A stretch of DNA of 64,000 bases from the NCBI GenBank assembly GCA_921293015.1, contig OV121081.1, positions 70,015,022-70,079,021 on the forward strand, read 5' to 3'. Position numbers and translations under genes: made by a program. How positions within the stretch are numbered: position 1 is the stretch's first letter; each line of letters starts with the position of its first letter. The DNA comes from Phorcus lineatus (taxonomy: Eukaryota; Mollusca; Gastropoda; Trochida; Trochidae). Shown piece after piece: positions 25,880 to 36,679 of this stretch. The notes beneath the pieces were generated by a model. The model saw only the letters and a program-made list of their open reading frames with translations, was not told where the DNA came from and searched no databases.

Positions 25880-26339
25880 CCTGCAAAATAAAAGACTTTA
25901 AAGGCACTAGTGCACGCTTTTACGGTTTAAAGTGGCTATTTTAACGTTTAAGAGGACTTATGCATTCACTTAAGCTTTCTTTCGATGCAAAGAAATACTT
26001 AAAAAGTTTAGACAGCCGCTGTCGGCTGAGACATATAAAAACTCTATGGTTAGTTGTGCACAAAACGGATGAATTATGGACAGTTGAACGCGGCTGAATG
26101 TATGTGCAGCTATTGAATTTACCTAAACTCTGAACTGAGAACAAAGAATGAAATATGTTTTATGAAAGCAATGTTGTAAATAAACCGATTTAATAACACA
26201 GCATTAGCATTGTTATTAGACTGGCCAAAGCGGCTGCCGTTTCCGCTTTTCTGTTTATCAGTTTTTCCGATATCGTAGTTCATGCGGATTTAACCTCCGG
26301 CCTTTAAAAATCAACTCTACTACCTGAATACATAAATAT
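25880..26339. other. Unit 3-specific segment, higher GC
   Basis: AGGCACTAGTGCACGC at 25,901 starts a stretch with words such as CAGCCGCTGTCGGCTGAGAC and GGCCAAAGCGGCTGCCG that has no counterpart in units 2 or 4. It may be an insertion. A 67-codon minus-strand frame crosses it, with no recognisable domain. No inverted ends or target duplication were found. Confidence 0.4.
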
Positions 26340-28010
26340 TTGGACAGAACTCTTATATTACCATGACAATTGATTTAACTTTAGATCTTCCATTGAAAAC
26401 GTTTATATTTTCTTAACTAAAACATCTTAATGTGTCGTACCGTTACCTTACTCACCAAAAAAACTGTTTTTAAACAATTGAAATTATTGTTAATGAATCT
26501 ATAGTGTTTTAACAGATCTGGGAAATACAAATAACCAACTGTGAGAAGAAACCTTAATACCAAAGTTGATATCAAACTGAGACTCACCACTGAGCTTTAT
26601 ATTATTTTAATACCAATTTATTGACGAGGAAGCCTTTTGAGAGTTCGAAATCATTTGATTGCATGCCATATACATGTAGCATGTTACCTGCATTGATCAA
26701 CAAGCTTCAAATTCCTAATGCAATTAATCAGTCAACAATGTACCAGACACAGTCCGTGCTTCACAGACCTGCAGAATCCTGTATCTAATTGCACAGCGTC
26801 TGTCAGTCTGAAAAAACCAGAGTTATTAGCGACCGAAATTTATCCAAGAAATGTCTAGGGTGTTTTTCTATTATATAATCAAATATACCATTTTGTTTTG
26901 TTTCACAGCGTGTCCGCCAACTGGACTGTTGCAGTTAAATATCATTCATTTTCAACATACTTCCACTGGACTTATGCTTTTTCACATCGAGTCTGACAGA
27001 TTGATAATTCATGTAATAAAGGTTAGAATGATGTTGATTAGCAATTGGTGCGCAAGATTTCAATGGTGATGGTGATGGTGTAGCTTTTGATGAAATAGAC
27101 AAGTCATAAGATTCCATTGAAGGTCATCATTTGAAAACGTTATTGAACATAAAACAAATTAAATTTGTCCAAGACTATCATTTAATTGAGTTAATCAAAA
27201 CCCTCACAAGAACGGAACCCGTCTTCTCAAATTATTGATTACTGTTTGGATATCTGCAGTGTTTTCTCAATTTGTGGGCTTATTTTAAAAAAATCATATT
27301 TATCGTTATCAGAACTAAGAAATACGTACCATAATGGGAGAAATTTTGGAGGCGTGAATTATTATGTCAACTAAATGATCATGATGACCACCTTTAATAG
27401 TTTTGCTTTATATAATTCTTGTTGTTTATAACTGTTTGACCACCCCATGTTTCACTTATGCTTGATAAGTTATAAAATCGTTATAAAATTAATACTACCT
27501 CGAAACAAATGACATCAAATCTAAACATTTTATCAAGCAATCAACACAGCAGGTTAACATAGGCAAAGTATCCATTAACAACAAAGCACACTTCTTATCT
27601 CATCAATTTTCTCCGTACACATATTAAAGTGACAATTACCACTGTGGTAAAGTACACTGTCAACTATATTTCACGCAAACCAGTCTTTTGGATGATTGAG
27701 CAACAAATAATAGGAAGTAATTTCCCCATTTGTGTTCAACCATGGACATAGTTTTTGTTTGGTCTATCTACAACGCATCAACTTGTCCTGATAACCAAAG
27801 TAAGAATATTGCCATACAATCATTGAAATTCAGTTAGACAGTCAAGTGCAACAGTTTGCCACAATCATGTCAGATGGTCAATTATTTGCTTCTGGCACCT
27901 GATCTGACAGATTGGACATTGATTTGTTTGATGAGACCGAAACACAATGCTCGTGAGAATTGCATGCGTTTAGCAATTCAGTTACTTTGTTCATTTTACT
28001 CAATTGCCTC
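26340..28010 (+). repeat. Macro-repeat unit 3, landmarks B, C, D
   Basis: B at 26,340-26,880 (AACGTTTATATTTTC, ATTTATTGACGAGGAAG, GAGTTCGAAATCATTTGATT). C at about 26,900-27,070 (TTTCACAGCG, CTGACAGATTGATAATTCATG). D at 27,600-28,010 (GTGACAATTACCACTGTGG, AATAGGAAGTAATTTCC, ACCTGATCTGACAGATTGG). The spacing is close to that of unit 2 (B to D about 1.0 versus 1.2 kb). Confidence 0.85.
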
Positions 28011-28779
28011 GAAACTTTTGTTAAAAGGAGTTTCATTTAGATGAATAGGATGGACACACAGACAAATATGTTATTTGTCAAAATATGATAACAGAAATAA
28101 CAAGCAAATATTAAACGTTACTATGAGATAAGATAATAAGATGGTATCATAAGAATAATCAACAAGTTATGAGGAAATACAGTTAATACGAGTGAATTGT
28201 TCTCTAGATTCCAAGCTTTAGCGAGTTTGTTATTTTTTCTTACGAAAGTTAAGTTTAAGAAATTTATGGTACTTTTGGAAATAAATTAGTGAAGACAAGG
28301 TTAAAGTTTACTTGTTCATTGTATCTATCCGCAAAGAATGACGATTATGTCATGATCTTCAATCATGCAGTCAAATGCACTCTTGGCGATTCATGCATTA
28401 TGAATAAAGAAAACAATCTTATATGGACGAAAGTAACATAAAAAAACAAATAAAGGCTTTACTGTTCATTTCATTCAAATTTTTGCTGAATTCTAAATTC
28501 ACCGAATGAATGAATAAAGCAGTAGTTCTTCAGACGACTGTAGGTTTTAGTCAAATAGTTTCTAATCTTTCATCCGGAAGCCAATGACGTGACAAGAAAA
28601 CTAATAATAGTTAGCCCTTTTAACAGATACATATACAGAGGCATAAATAGACTTGTCTAAAGATGAACCTGAAATTTCAACAGAGGGATACAGAATGATG
28701 GGTATGAATGGGGTAATATCATAAAAGTTTTTTTCTAATTTGATATATGTATTTTCTCCGTGCTCATTATATGAGACAC
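28011..28779. other. Unit 3 interior, no gene
   Basis: AT-rich. A 61-codon minus-strand frame ends at 28,601. No counterpart is found in other units and nothing is recognised. Confidence 0.4.
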
Positions 28780-30960
28780 TGGACATAGGCTTTCGAAGCT
28801 ATCATACTTACTGAGTATTAAGTATCCAATAGACTGTTTATGCATTGTCATCCCTACCATATTGATTCTACAAAAAGAATTCGAACAGTCTCATCATAAT
28901 GTCCCTTATATGACAAGGAGATAACGAGATTGCCCTCCGAATGACCTTAACGCATTTTAGAAAAGACAAAAGTTCCTCATTTATTATTAACGAATTTTGT
29001 ACTTTTTCAGTGCAGTTTAATTGACATTGTTATGTTTTTATTTTATCATTTAATCTTGGCACATAAGTCGAATCCGCCTCCACTTTACATGTACACACAT
29101 GTCTTCACACCCATTTACAAAAGCCGATTTAAATCAATAACTAGATAGGTTATCATCTCTCATGTTCTACCAAAATGGACATTAATGTGCTTTTTCCCAA
29201 TTATTTATTGACTCAGCAGACAAAAATTCTTGAATCTCTGTGGTTTAAAGCTAGTTGCCTTCATATTGACAACATTATCTCCCGACAATAGAAATCAATA
29301 TAATAATGGAACCACTTGAATTTTACAGTTTGTCGGATTAAAACTGACAAATTCTATCGACTTCTTTATGCAACGAATGCAATTAAATAACATGACATTA
29401 CTGTCCTCCAGTTTTGGGCTTATGATATACGACCCTCAACTAACCCCTATAAATATATGTGATATTAAGTAGATGCTCTTATCAGAAGCTTTTGTCCTGT
29501 CCAGAATCAATGGCTTGGTTGAGAGGCTGTGATTGTTCTGACTGTAGTGATAGATACGCCGTCCAACACCATTTCATGCCATGACGATAAACAAATCAAT
29601 TGATAAACATTTCACTTCGAAAATTTAATTTTGATTTAAATGTTTTTAACAAGTTCTTTGAACCTAATACATTTAACTTAAAACCAAAATTTAAGGTGCA
29701 CAACATACAATGCGAAAATAACTGATGTGTAGCTTGTAAGTATTCAAATCATCATTAACAAAAAACACTCATTATGAATTATAAGATGTGACAAAAACAT
29801 CCGTTGTGTTGCAGTTTCTCAAACTATCACTTATCTTATCTCTGATGAAATACAATACCATATAACCTTTATGTTTATTTGAAATTTAGAAATGACTTGA
29901 TATGTTCATTAAACAAATGAGTAAGGATGTTTGTATTTGATGTGTTTTAACAATGTTACATGTATGTTGACCTTTATCTTTTGTGTTGAGTACTCATGTC
30001 ACTCGGCTGTAGCTGCGAAGTCATTGGCCCTTATTGATAGGCCTATGGTGAACATTTTGATGATAGTGAAACTTCTCTTTATCTCATTTGTAAATATATT
30101 TTTTCATAATTTGCAGCCATCTGATAATTAAATATATTTGCAGATTAATATACATTCACCAAATAACAATTTGTTCATAAATGCTAATGTCTGCATTCTA
30201 TCTTGTATCTACAATCTCAAGCTTAGCTCGGCTTTCTCGGCAGTTGAAATGCTTTTCTCACACAAGGTGCAATATTAATGGAAGAAACTTGATTTTTTAA
30301 AACACCATTTATTGAAGAATCGGCCTGATTTTTAGTGTATCTACTTTTTTACAGCGAAGGCAAATTAATTAAATTCTGGAAGACACTAAATAATCATCTT
30401 GTATTCTTCTATGTCGTATGCAGTAAAACAAGCAAACTAGCAAAACTAGTAAAACCTCTTCTTGTTTTAAGGGTCGGGTTTTTTTCACTTCTGGCTCAGA
30501 ATGTCTAGCTGCAAATATTCTTTACATGATGGTGGCAATGTTCAGTCTTCAAGCGTATATGTAACTGATATATAACTGATAACCGTTATTTTCCACAATT
30601 ATTCCTTTTATATCAATTTAGTTTAAAGTTCATATTAATTTTCAATCAATGACCACTTTGATGTTTTAACTAAATTTATTCTAAATGATGATTACGTGTT
30701 CATGTCATAGAATTTCATCATTATCCACAAAAGTCTCATTTAGTTTAAAAGATATTCAATGTTCAATTAATGACCACTTTAATTTTATATAGGTATTGGA
30801 AACGTTATGGGTACCTACTCCTAGATTAATTTAGGTGTTCTCTTACGTTAATTCTACCAGCACAATATTCCATTTTGCCCAATTAGATATAACTGTATGG
30901 ATATCTGCACAAATCCGATTTCTCTCCCAGTTCTAGTGATAATATGAAGCAGACTTTTGT
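28780..30960 (+). repeat. Macro-repeat unit 3, landmarks F to J
   Basis: It opens with TTTCGAAGCTATCATACTTA (22,138 in unit 2). Then AAGGAGATAACGAGAT, GAATCTCTGTGGTTTAAAGC, GAGAGGCTGTGATTGTTCTG, CAAGGTGCAATATTAATGGA and TATGGATATCTGCACAAATC follow in the same order as unit 2. The unit is shorter because the F start and part of I are missing. Confidence 0.85.
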
Positions 30961-31019
30961 GATTGGCTTACTTTAACAGGCAGTATGTATCCCATTAACA
31001 TGCTAATAAAAACGTTCAC

Positions 31020-32040
31020 ACTAAAGCCTTGTTGATAATTTTCACTCCTACCATAACTCTCACCTTAAGTTTCATTCAAGCATACAATTGCTATTAATAT
31101 GACGAGCAGTAAATCATAGTATCCGGAGTTATTTACAGAGTTGACGGCAAACCTGCTGTATGATTCATTTAGGTTTATAAGCCATTTCCTTAAGGAGTAA
31201 GAACTCGAAACAGAGTATGATGTAGTGTGTGGATAGAACTCCAGTGACATTGCTTGCATATTGGCTATCATTGATACATTACGTGAACTTTCAAATCCAA
31301 AGGTGTTACATTTATTGAAGGAATATTGTTTGGTTTTACATGAATATTTTCATGAAACATTCATGAAGGTATTAACACAGCCATTTCAGAAATACTGGTA
31401 CAGTACCTTTGCTCTCATGAAAATACATCCAACTAAATCGGTTATGAGAAATTATCGACAAAGATACTTTTGATTAATACTAGATAAAAAAAGATGACTA
31501 AATATTTATTTCAATCACACAAGAGATACAAATGTTCTAGCCGAATGGTCAGCAAGGTGTTCAGTTTGAACTTATGCTCTCTTATTACATAAAAGAAACA
31601 CCTATAACATATCATAAGATTGGTTATACATACAGGTGATCCTCTTTGCGTTTGTACGTAGATAAGCTAGCGTACATTTAGACGAATGTTGAAATTCTTT
31701 GCCTCCGTCTCTCAATCTATTAGATTTACCATCTATTTACTATCTGCAATTTCATTACCATGTACACACACAAACTAAAGTTGTTTCATTGACTAGACAA
31801 AATAAATTCCGATTTTCTCAGTGCTACAGCCAACAAGTGATAATTACTTTTAGGACGTGACAATTTTATTGAGAAGCAAACAATTATCGAGGTAGAAACT
31901 AGTATTGCTTTTGGCTATCTTTCTAGTTTGTAATGAGATAATTTCATAATGTAAAGAAATACCCATAGAGACACAAATGTAACTGCCAAGTTGCTTACAA
32001 CCTAGAATGCTGGATATATAATTTGTCTATAACAATATCC
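31020..32040 (+). repeat. Macro-repeat unit 4, landmark K
   Basis: GCCTTGTTGATAATTTTCAC, TATCCGGAGTTATTTACAGA, GTAGTGTGTGGATAGAACTC, TGTTCTAGCCGAATGGTCAG and CAGTGCTACAGCCAACAAGT align in order with unit 2. The last 280 bases are about 83% identical to 16,210-16,490. Confidence 0.88.
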
Positions 32041-32699
32041 TGTCTTGTCATCATTGATAGATCAATAAGTATAATCGTACCTCCAGGGTAATATACGTAC
32101 CGGTGAAACAATAAACACATTAGGTTCCCTTAGTTAATTTAGCAGGGGGTTATCAATATCTATCAGTAATGGTTGACAGTATATCCGAGGAAGTATTAAT
32201 ATATCCTTTCATTGTTTGTATAAACTAATGGTAATTGGTGTATATTAATCATATTCAGTCGAATGAAAATCTTTTATTAAGAACGTTAACTTACATGACA
32301 ATGTGATCTTTTTGTCTGCGTGTCTTTGCACTTATACGTTACAGATTCAATAAATGATTGTTTTTTACTTTATTTTACAACATTTCTTTTTAATTCGACA
32401 GTTGCCTTTCTGTTACAACAGTCAATCAAAGTTCACATGAATTAATTATGACAAGTTGACCAAAACATTTAGTAAGAAACAATATTCCTTTATTTCGTTC
32501 TGAAATGTTTTGAATGGTGGTATTTGTTTTTGCTTGCTCTTGAATATGAGGGTTTTTTATGATAGTCTAAGGTTCATTATTCTTGTCCACAGAGCCAATT
32601 ACAACTTGTTTCTCTGTTATCTTTAATTTGATCAAAGCCTTCTTTGTTTCTTCTTTGAAGGTTGCAGTTGTTTGTTGACCAAATTGACATTTAATGTTC
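32041..32699. other. Unit 4, no gene seen
   Basis: AT-rich, with no match to unit 2 over this stretch. It may include remains of the LINE that follows (downstream part on the minus strand), but I cannot read it. Confidence 0.35.
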
Positions 32700-33285
32700 A
32701 CACGTTCTAAGCTTATCTTTATAACTTATCTTTTTAGATATATTCGTTGGTAAAAGTTATACTCAAAGGGTCAGAGTCGCCTTGGTGCAAGTTAATTTAT
32801 AGTTTTGTAAATAACTAGCCTTTCCCAGCGCTTCTTTGATCCAATCCATAAGAGATGCATATTTTTTAATGTAAATTTTTAAACCTGATAATCGAGCACA
32901 GAAGCTAAGTACACAGAACACAGCAAAGAGACAGCGTTTAGAGGCATCTGCAATGCATAGCGCATGTTGTATCATCTGCATATTGAATCAACAAGAATTC
33001 TGTATTACCTATATTGTCCCTTTAATGTTCTTATTACTTTTTATCAAAATGGCAAGTATTTCAGCACATAAAGTAAATATATAAGGGGAGAGTATGTTGC
33101 CCTGTCGGCATCCTCTTTGTATCTCAACATAGGCAAACCATATCCATTTATCAGCTCAACTGATATAAGGCAATGAACCACGAATGAATCGCTTTTCCAC
33201 AATTAAAGAAGGCAAGTTTATGAATGACCAGAATCTAGAGGAGGAAGAAAGAGAGGTCCAGGAAATTGAATAGATATTGTGCATG
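32700..33285 (-). pseudogene. L1/Tx1-like LINE reverse-transcriptase relic
   Basis: On the minus strand, RT motif 4 reads VEIQRGCRQGN then LSPYIFTLCAEILA (about 33,050-33,120), followed by ILIKSNKNIKG. The catalytic box reads SQYADDTT (about 32,970-32,990), then LSGLKI and an LTCTKATLTL region. This is the palm of the L1/Tx1 type, with the usual order and spacing. Upstream to 33,285, WSFINL and KRFIRGSLPYIS-like strings fit the segment before the GCRQG motif. Frames shift at least three times and stops are present. The element inserted into unit 4 between landmarks K and B, as unit 2 has no such sequence. Confidence 0.85.
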
Positions 33286-33429
33286 ACGTGAGGTCGTTTA
33301 ATAACCTTGAAATCTTAACCAATATCCTCCTAACGTTAACATGACATCTCACTGGTCCTCGCTAATCAGTGTAGGAAGCACAATTTTCATTCTTTATGAG
33401 ACTGCAAGTAAAGCTATTTTACAGAAAAG

Positions 33430-34240
33430 GATACGAGCAAGATCAACACAAGTGATAGTAAAAAATGCAGATAATGCAACAACCTTGTCAAGTCATGCCA
33501 TTTTTAGTATTTTTAAAAAACATCAATAAAAGCTTGCAAATTATTCCTCCTCTGCTTATACATTCATATTTCTATATCAATTTGAAACGATTTCCTTAAG
33601 GAAAAGAAAAGGCTCATGGTTCATGTATCAAGCGATGTTTGAGCGATATAAAATCCGTGATTTATTATCAATTATTAGCAGGATAAAGATTAATTCATAA
33701 CATGCTTAGACAAACACTCAGATCAGATGATTATTTCATGCAAGTGACTGTGTTCTATTAAACAGAATTTGTGGACAAAAAGATTTATTATGATACGAAA
33801 ATTTATTTATAGACATATTTTGATTGAAAGACCTTTAAGGTTTCCAATTAAATTTTTTATTTTCGAAACAAGAACATCTAAATATGTCCTTTCATCATCT
33901 TACTCGTTAAAAGAACTGTTTTTCAAACAATGACAGTTATCAAGACACTTTATAGTGCTCTCACATTTCTGTGAAATACAAAGAATTACCTGTTACAAGA
34001 AACATTATTACCAAAACACCTAGCTTCATAGCTATTTTATTAGCAAATCATTGACGAGGAAGTCCCTGGAGAGTTGAAAATCATTTGATTGCATGATAAA
34101 TTGCATATTTGCTGCATAGGTCACTATTCTTCAAATTCCTGATGCAATAAATCAGCAAACAATGTACTAGACAGACCCTAATCAGACAGCGTCTGTCAGT
34201 TTGATAACCATGCCAGGGGCGACCACATTTTTAATAAAAT
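33430..34240 (+). repeat. Macro-repeat unit 4, landmark B
   Basis: AATGCAACAACCTTGTCAAG, ATAAAAGCTTGCAAATTATT, CATGCAAGTGACTGTGTTCT, TTGACGAGGAAGTCCCTGGA, ATCATTTGATTGCATGATAA and AATCAGCAAACAATGTACTA follow in the order of units 2 and 3. Two in-frame stops interrupt the frame that is open in the 18.3 kb copy. Confidence 0.88.
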
Positions 34241-34499
34241 ACCATGGTAAAAGCATGTTAGCATGTATAAGATGATAACAATTGTAAAATATTGTCAGGT
34301 TATGTTTCAATAGATATATAGATATTGAAATACTCTAAGAAGCCCTTAAGTTTGTAAAACAACACAAAGGAACGTGTGGATACTGTTTTCATTAATCGGC
34401 GACATTTTTTAAAATAGAAATCGAATTTCTATTTACCATTATATAGTAATTGATGATTAGTGAATTTGTTAAAAGATTGCAAAATTTAAATTACTTTGC

Positions 34500-35070
34500 A
34501 ATAAGACTGATATTTTAGCTCAATGAAAGCTTATTCTTCAGATCTTCAAACAGCAAAACTCTTGATTTCGTTCTCATAATGGTTTTCAAACACGTGTTAA
34601 TGTCTCATCTTGTCTTGCTCACAGCTCCGCTGCATCTGCGTTCTAATGAGTATTCAACTAAATAATTTTTCAATATACTTTCGATGGACTAAAGTTTGAA
34701 TTTTCACAGTGAGTCTTACAGCTGGATTGACAGATTGATAATCCACTTATTAAGGTCTGAATGCTTTTGACAATCAATTGCTGGGTTAGAATTCAACAGC
34801 CGCTGGAGATCATTCATGTCGTTGTAATTAAGCATGGACGAAATGAATAAAGTCAACTATAAATATAGAAATATATATATATAGAAATTCAGTTAGATAC
34901 TCAAGTGCGACACTTTGTCACAAATGGTCTGATGGACAATTATTTGCTGGCACCTGATCTGACACATTGGAAATCGAATTGGTTACCGAGACAGAAACAC
35001 AATGCCTGTGAGACTTGAACCTGTTAAGCAATTCAGTTACCCATCTTATCAACGTTTGTAACACTGAAGA
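34500..35070 (+). repeat. Macro-repeat unit 4, landmarks C and D (D truncated)
   Basis: C reads TTACAGCTGGATTGACAGAT and CAATTGCTGGGTTAGA, then GCCGCTGGAGATCATTCATG (match to 19,034). D begins abruptly after a short TA run at 34,876 with GAAATTCAGTTAGATACTCA and continues through CACCTGATCTGACACATTGG. The first half of D is deleted, and the TA run marks the joint. Confidence 0.85.
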
Positions 35071-35129
35071 CATGGAAAATAATATAAAATTATTGTGAAA
35101 AAAGCAATCGTTATCAGCAAGGTGTTCCA

Positions 35130-35300
35130 TCATGACTCTTTCACCTTTCTTTTATTTGTGTAATTTGTCCTCCTACATAGTTTAAGAATACTTTGATTTC
35201 CTGCACCACAACCCATGCTTGATAAAGTCATGATCATTCTGACTTCTGATCTTATTGCAATTTGTTTTCCTTTTGAAGAAAGTTAAATCACTTTCAGCAA
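35130..35300 (-). repeat. Macro-repeat unit 4, landmark E
   Basis: Reverse complement shares CAAGCATGGGTTGTGGTG, AAATCAAAGTATTCTTAAAC and AGATCAGAAGTCAG with unit 7 (AATCAAGCATGGATTGTGAT, ATCAAAGTATTCTAAACC at about 61,630-61,675) and with unit 6 (AGATCAGAAGCAAC). The orientation relative to unit 7 is inverted. Confidence 0.7.
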
Positions 35301-35532
35301 AAGTGAAGTGGCCATGTTTTTCTCCTAAGCAAAGTAAAAATATTTATTTGTAAGAAGAGGAACAAAAATAGGGTATAAGACAGAAGACTATTTGTTAACT
35401 GAAACTTTGAAATAATTGCTCCTTAATAAATTACTTGTACATTCCTATGGTAATTAGGATTATGATAATATTAAAAGTATAATTTAGTTAACAGTTTAAA
35501 ACAGAAATAAGGTGGTAATAAGAATTTAAATG

Positions 35533-35784
35533 TTATTTTCCAAATACTTGTCCAATCAAACAAATGATTTCATCTAATTTCATCCCATATCCACTTGGTT
35601 TGACTATATAAAACAAGAAATGTATTTGTGGCATTTCAAGAATACGTCCTGAGTCTCTCAGAGAAACCAGACAACAGTGCAAACAACCTTTATTCATGAC
35701 CATCAAGTGTATAAATGAAGTGAAGGTTCCACTGTTTGTGCTATCAACTGATACCCAGTGGTCTTTGTCAAGGTGAATTAACAA
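35533..35784 (-). other. Orphan 83-codon open frame
   Basis: The minus-strand frame has protein-like composition: a charged start (HLDKDHWVSVDSTNSGTF), a Cys-rich CLHCCLVSLRDS patch, then HFLFYIVKP and DEIICLIGQVF, which could be two short hydrophobic stretches. It has no counterpart in the other units at this position, between landmarks E and F. A GT follows CAA near its end (ACAAGTATTT), which could be a splice donor. I do not recognise the family. It could be a lone exon, a retrocopy fragment or a chance frame. Confidence 0.25.
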
Positions 35785-36679
35785 TTAACTTGGCTTGACA
35801 ATATGACAGTTAATGTGAGTAGTGATAAGCAACTTTTCTATTTTTCTCAAATTCATATTAACCAGTAGATCATTGATTTACAAGATACATGTACCTTAAT
35901 CACTTGAATTTAAACAAAACGTTTAAAAGATCTTTCAAAGCAATTTTAATTATGTTAAACATTCTCACATTGAATCTTTAAAATGGAAACGCTGTTTTGC
36001 TCCATTCAAATTTAAGGCGTATCTTTCAAGTATAAAACATCAGATAATGCTATGAGGTAGCTTTAGGGTTTTCGTATGTTTGTATCACGTTTCCCTCCTT
36101 CCTTGGAACCTTTTAGAATGCTATCACCTGATCAAGAAGTAATCGGCATAATTCCACTTTGGTACTAATGTGCCTCACCATGCAAACAAAGGATTGAAAA
36201 TAAACGAATAGTTCAATTGCATTGTAACTAACTACGTAAGTCATTGATAACAAGATGTTTTAATTATATGTGTAATGCGTGCTCCGCACTTTCTTTAATG
36301 ATCTCAATCAACAAATCAAAAAGACAGCAGTGACAGAAAGAGGCGAGATATTATTTTGCATCATGCCTTACTTCCAATTCTTTACTGTTTTATGTTCACG
36401 ACTATAGTCTTCTGGTCATCTTTCCGGGTGTTTCTTTTAAGCATTGTATGATGATTGATTTGACAGTGTTTGTAAGTGCATCAGTAATCAATGTATGTTC
36501 ATTTGACTGGGCCTGTTAGTGCCATCAATACAATGTTTGGAACTAATCTGACTTAAATTGCATATACTTACTTAACAAATTATGATCTCAGGGTATATTT
36601 CAACAAGTCAAAAGATTGCTGTAGATTAAACCAATAAAATGTGCCAGATATCGTTTTGGAGTTTGCTTTACATCCGAAG
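35785..36679. other. Unit 4 interior, no gene
   Basis: AT-rich. Nothing is recognised and no match to units 2 or 3 was noticed. Confidence 0.4.
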
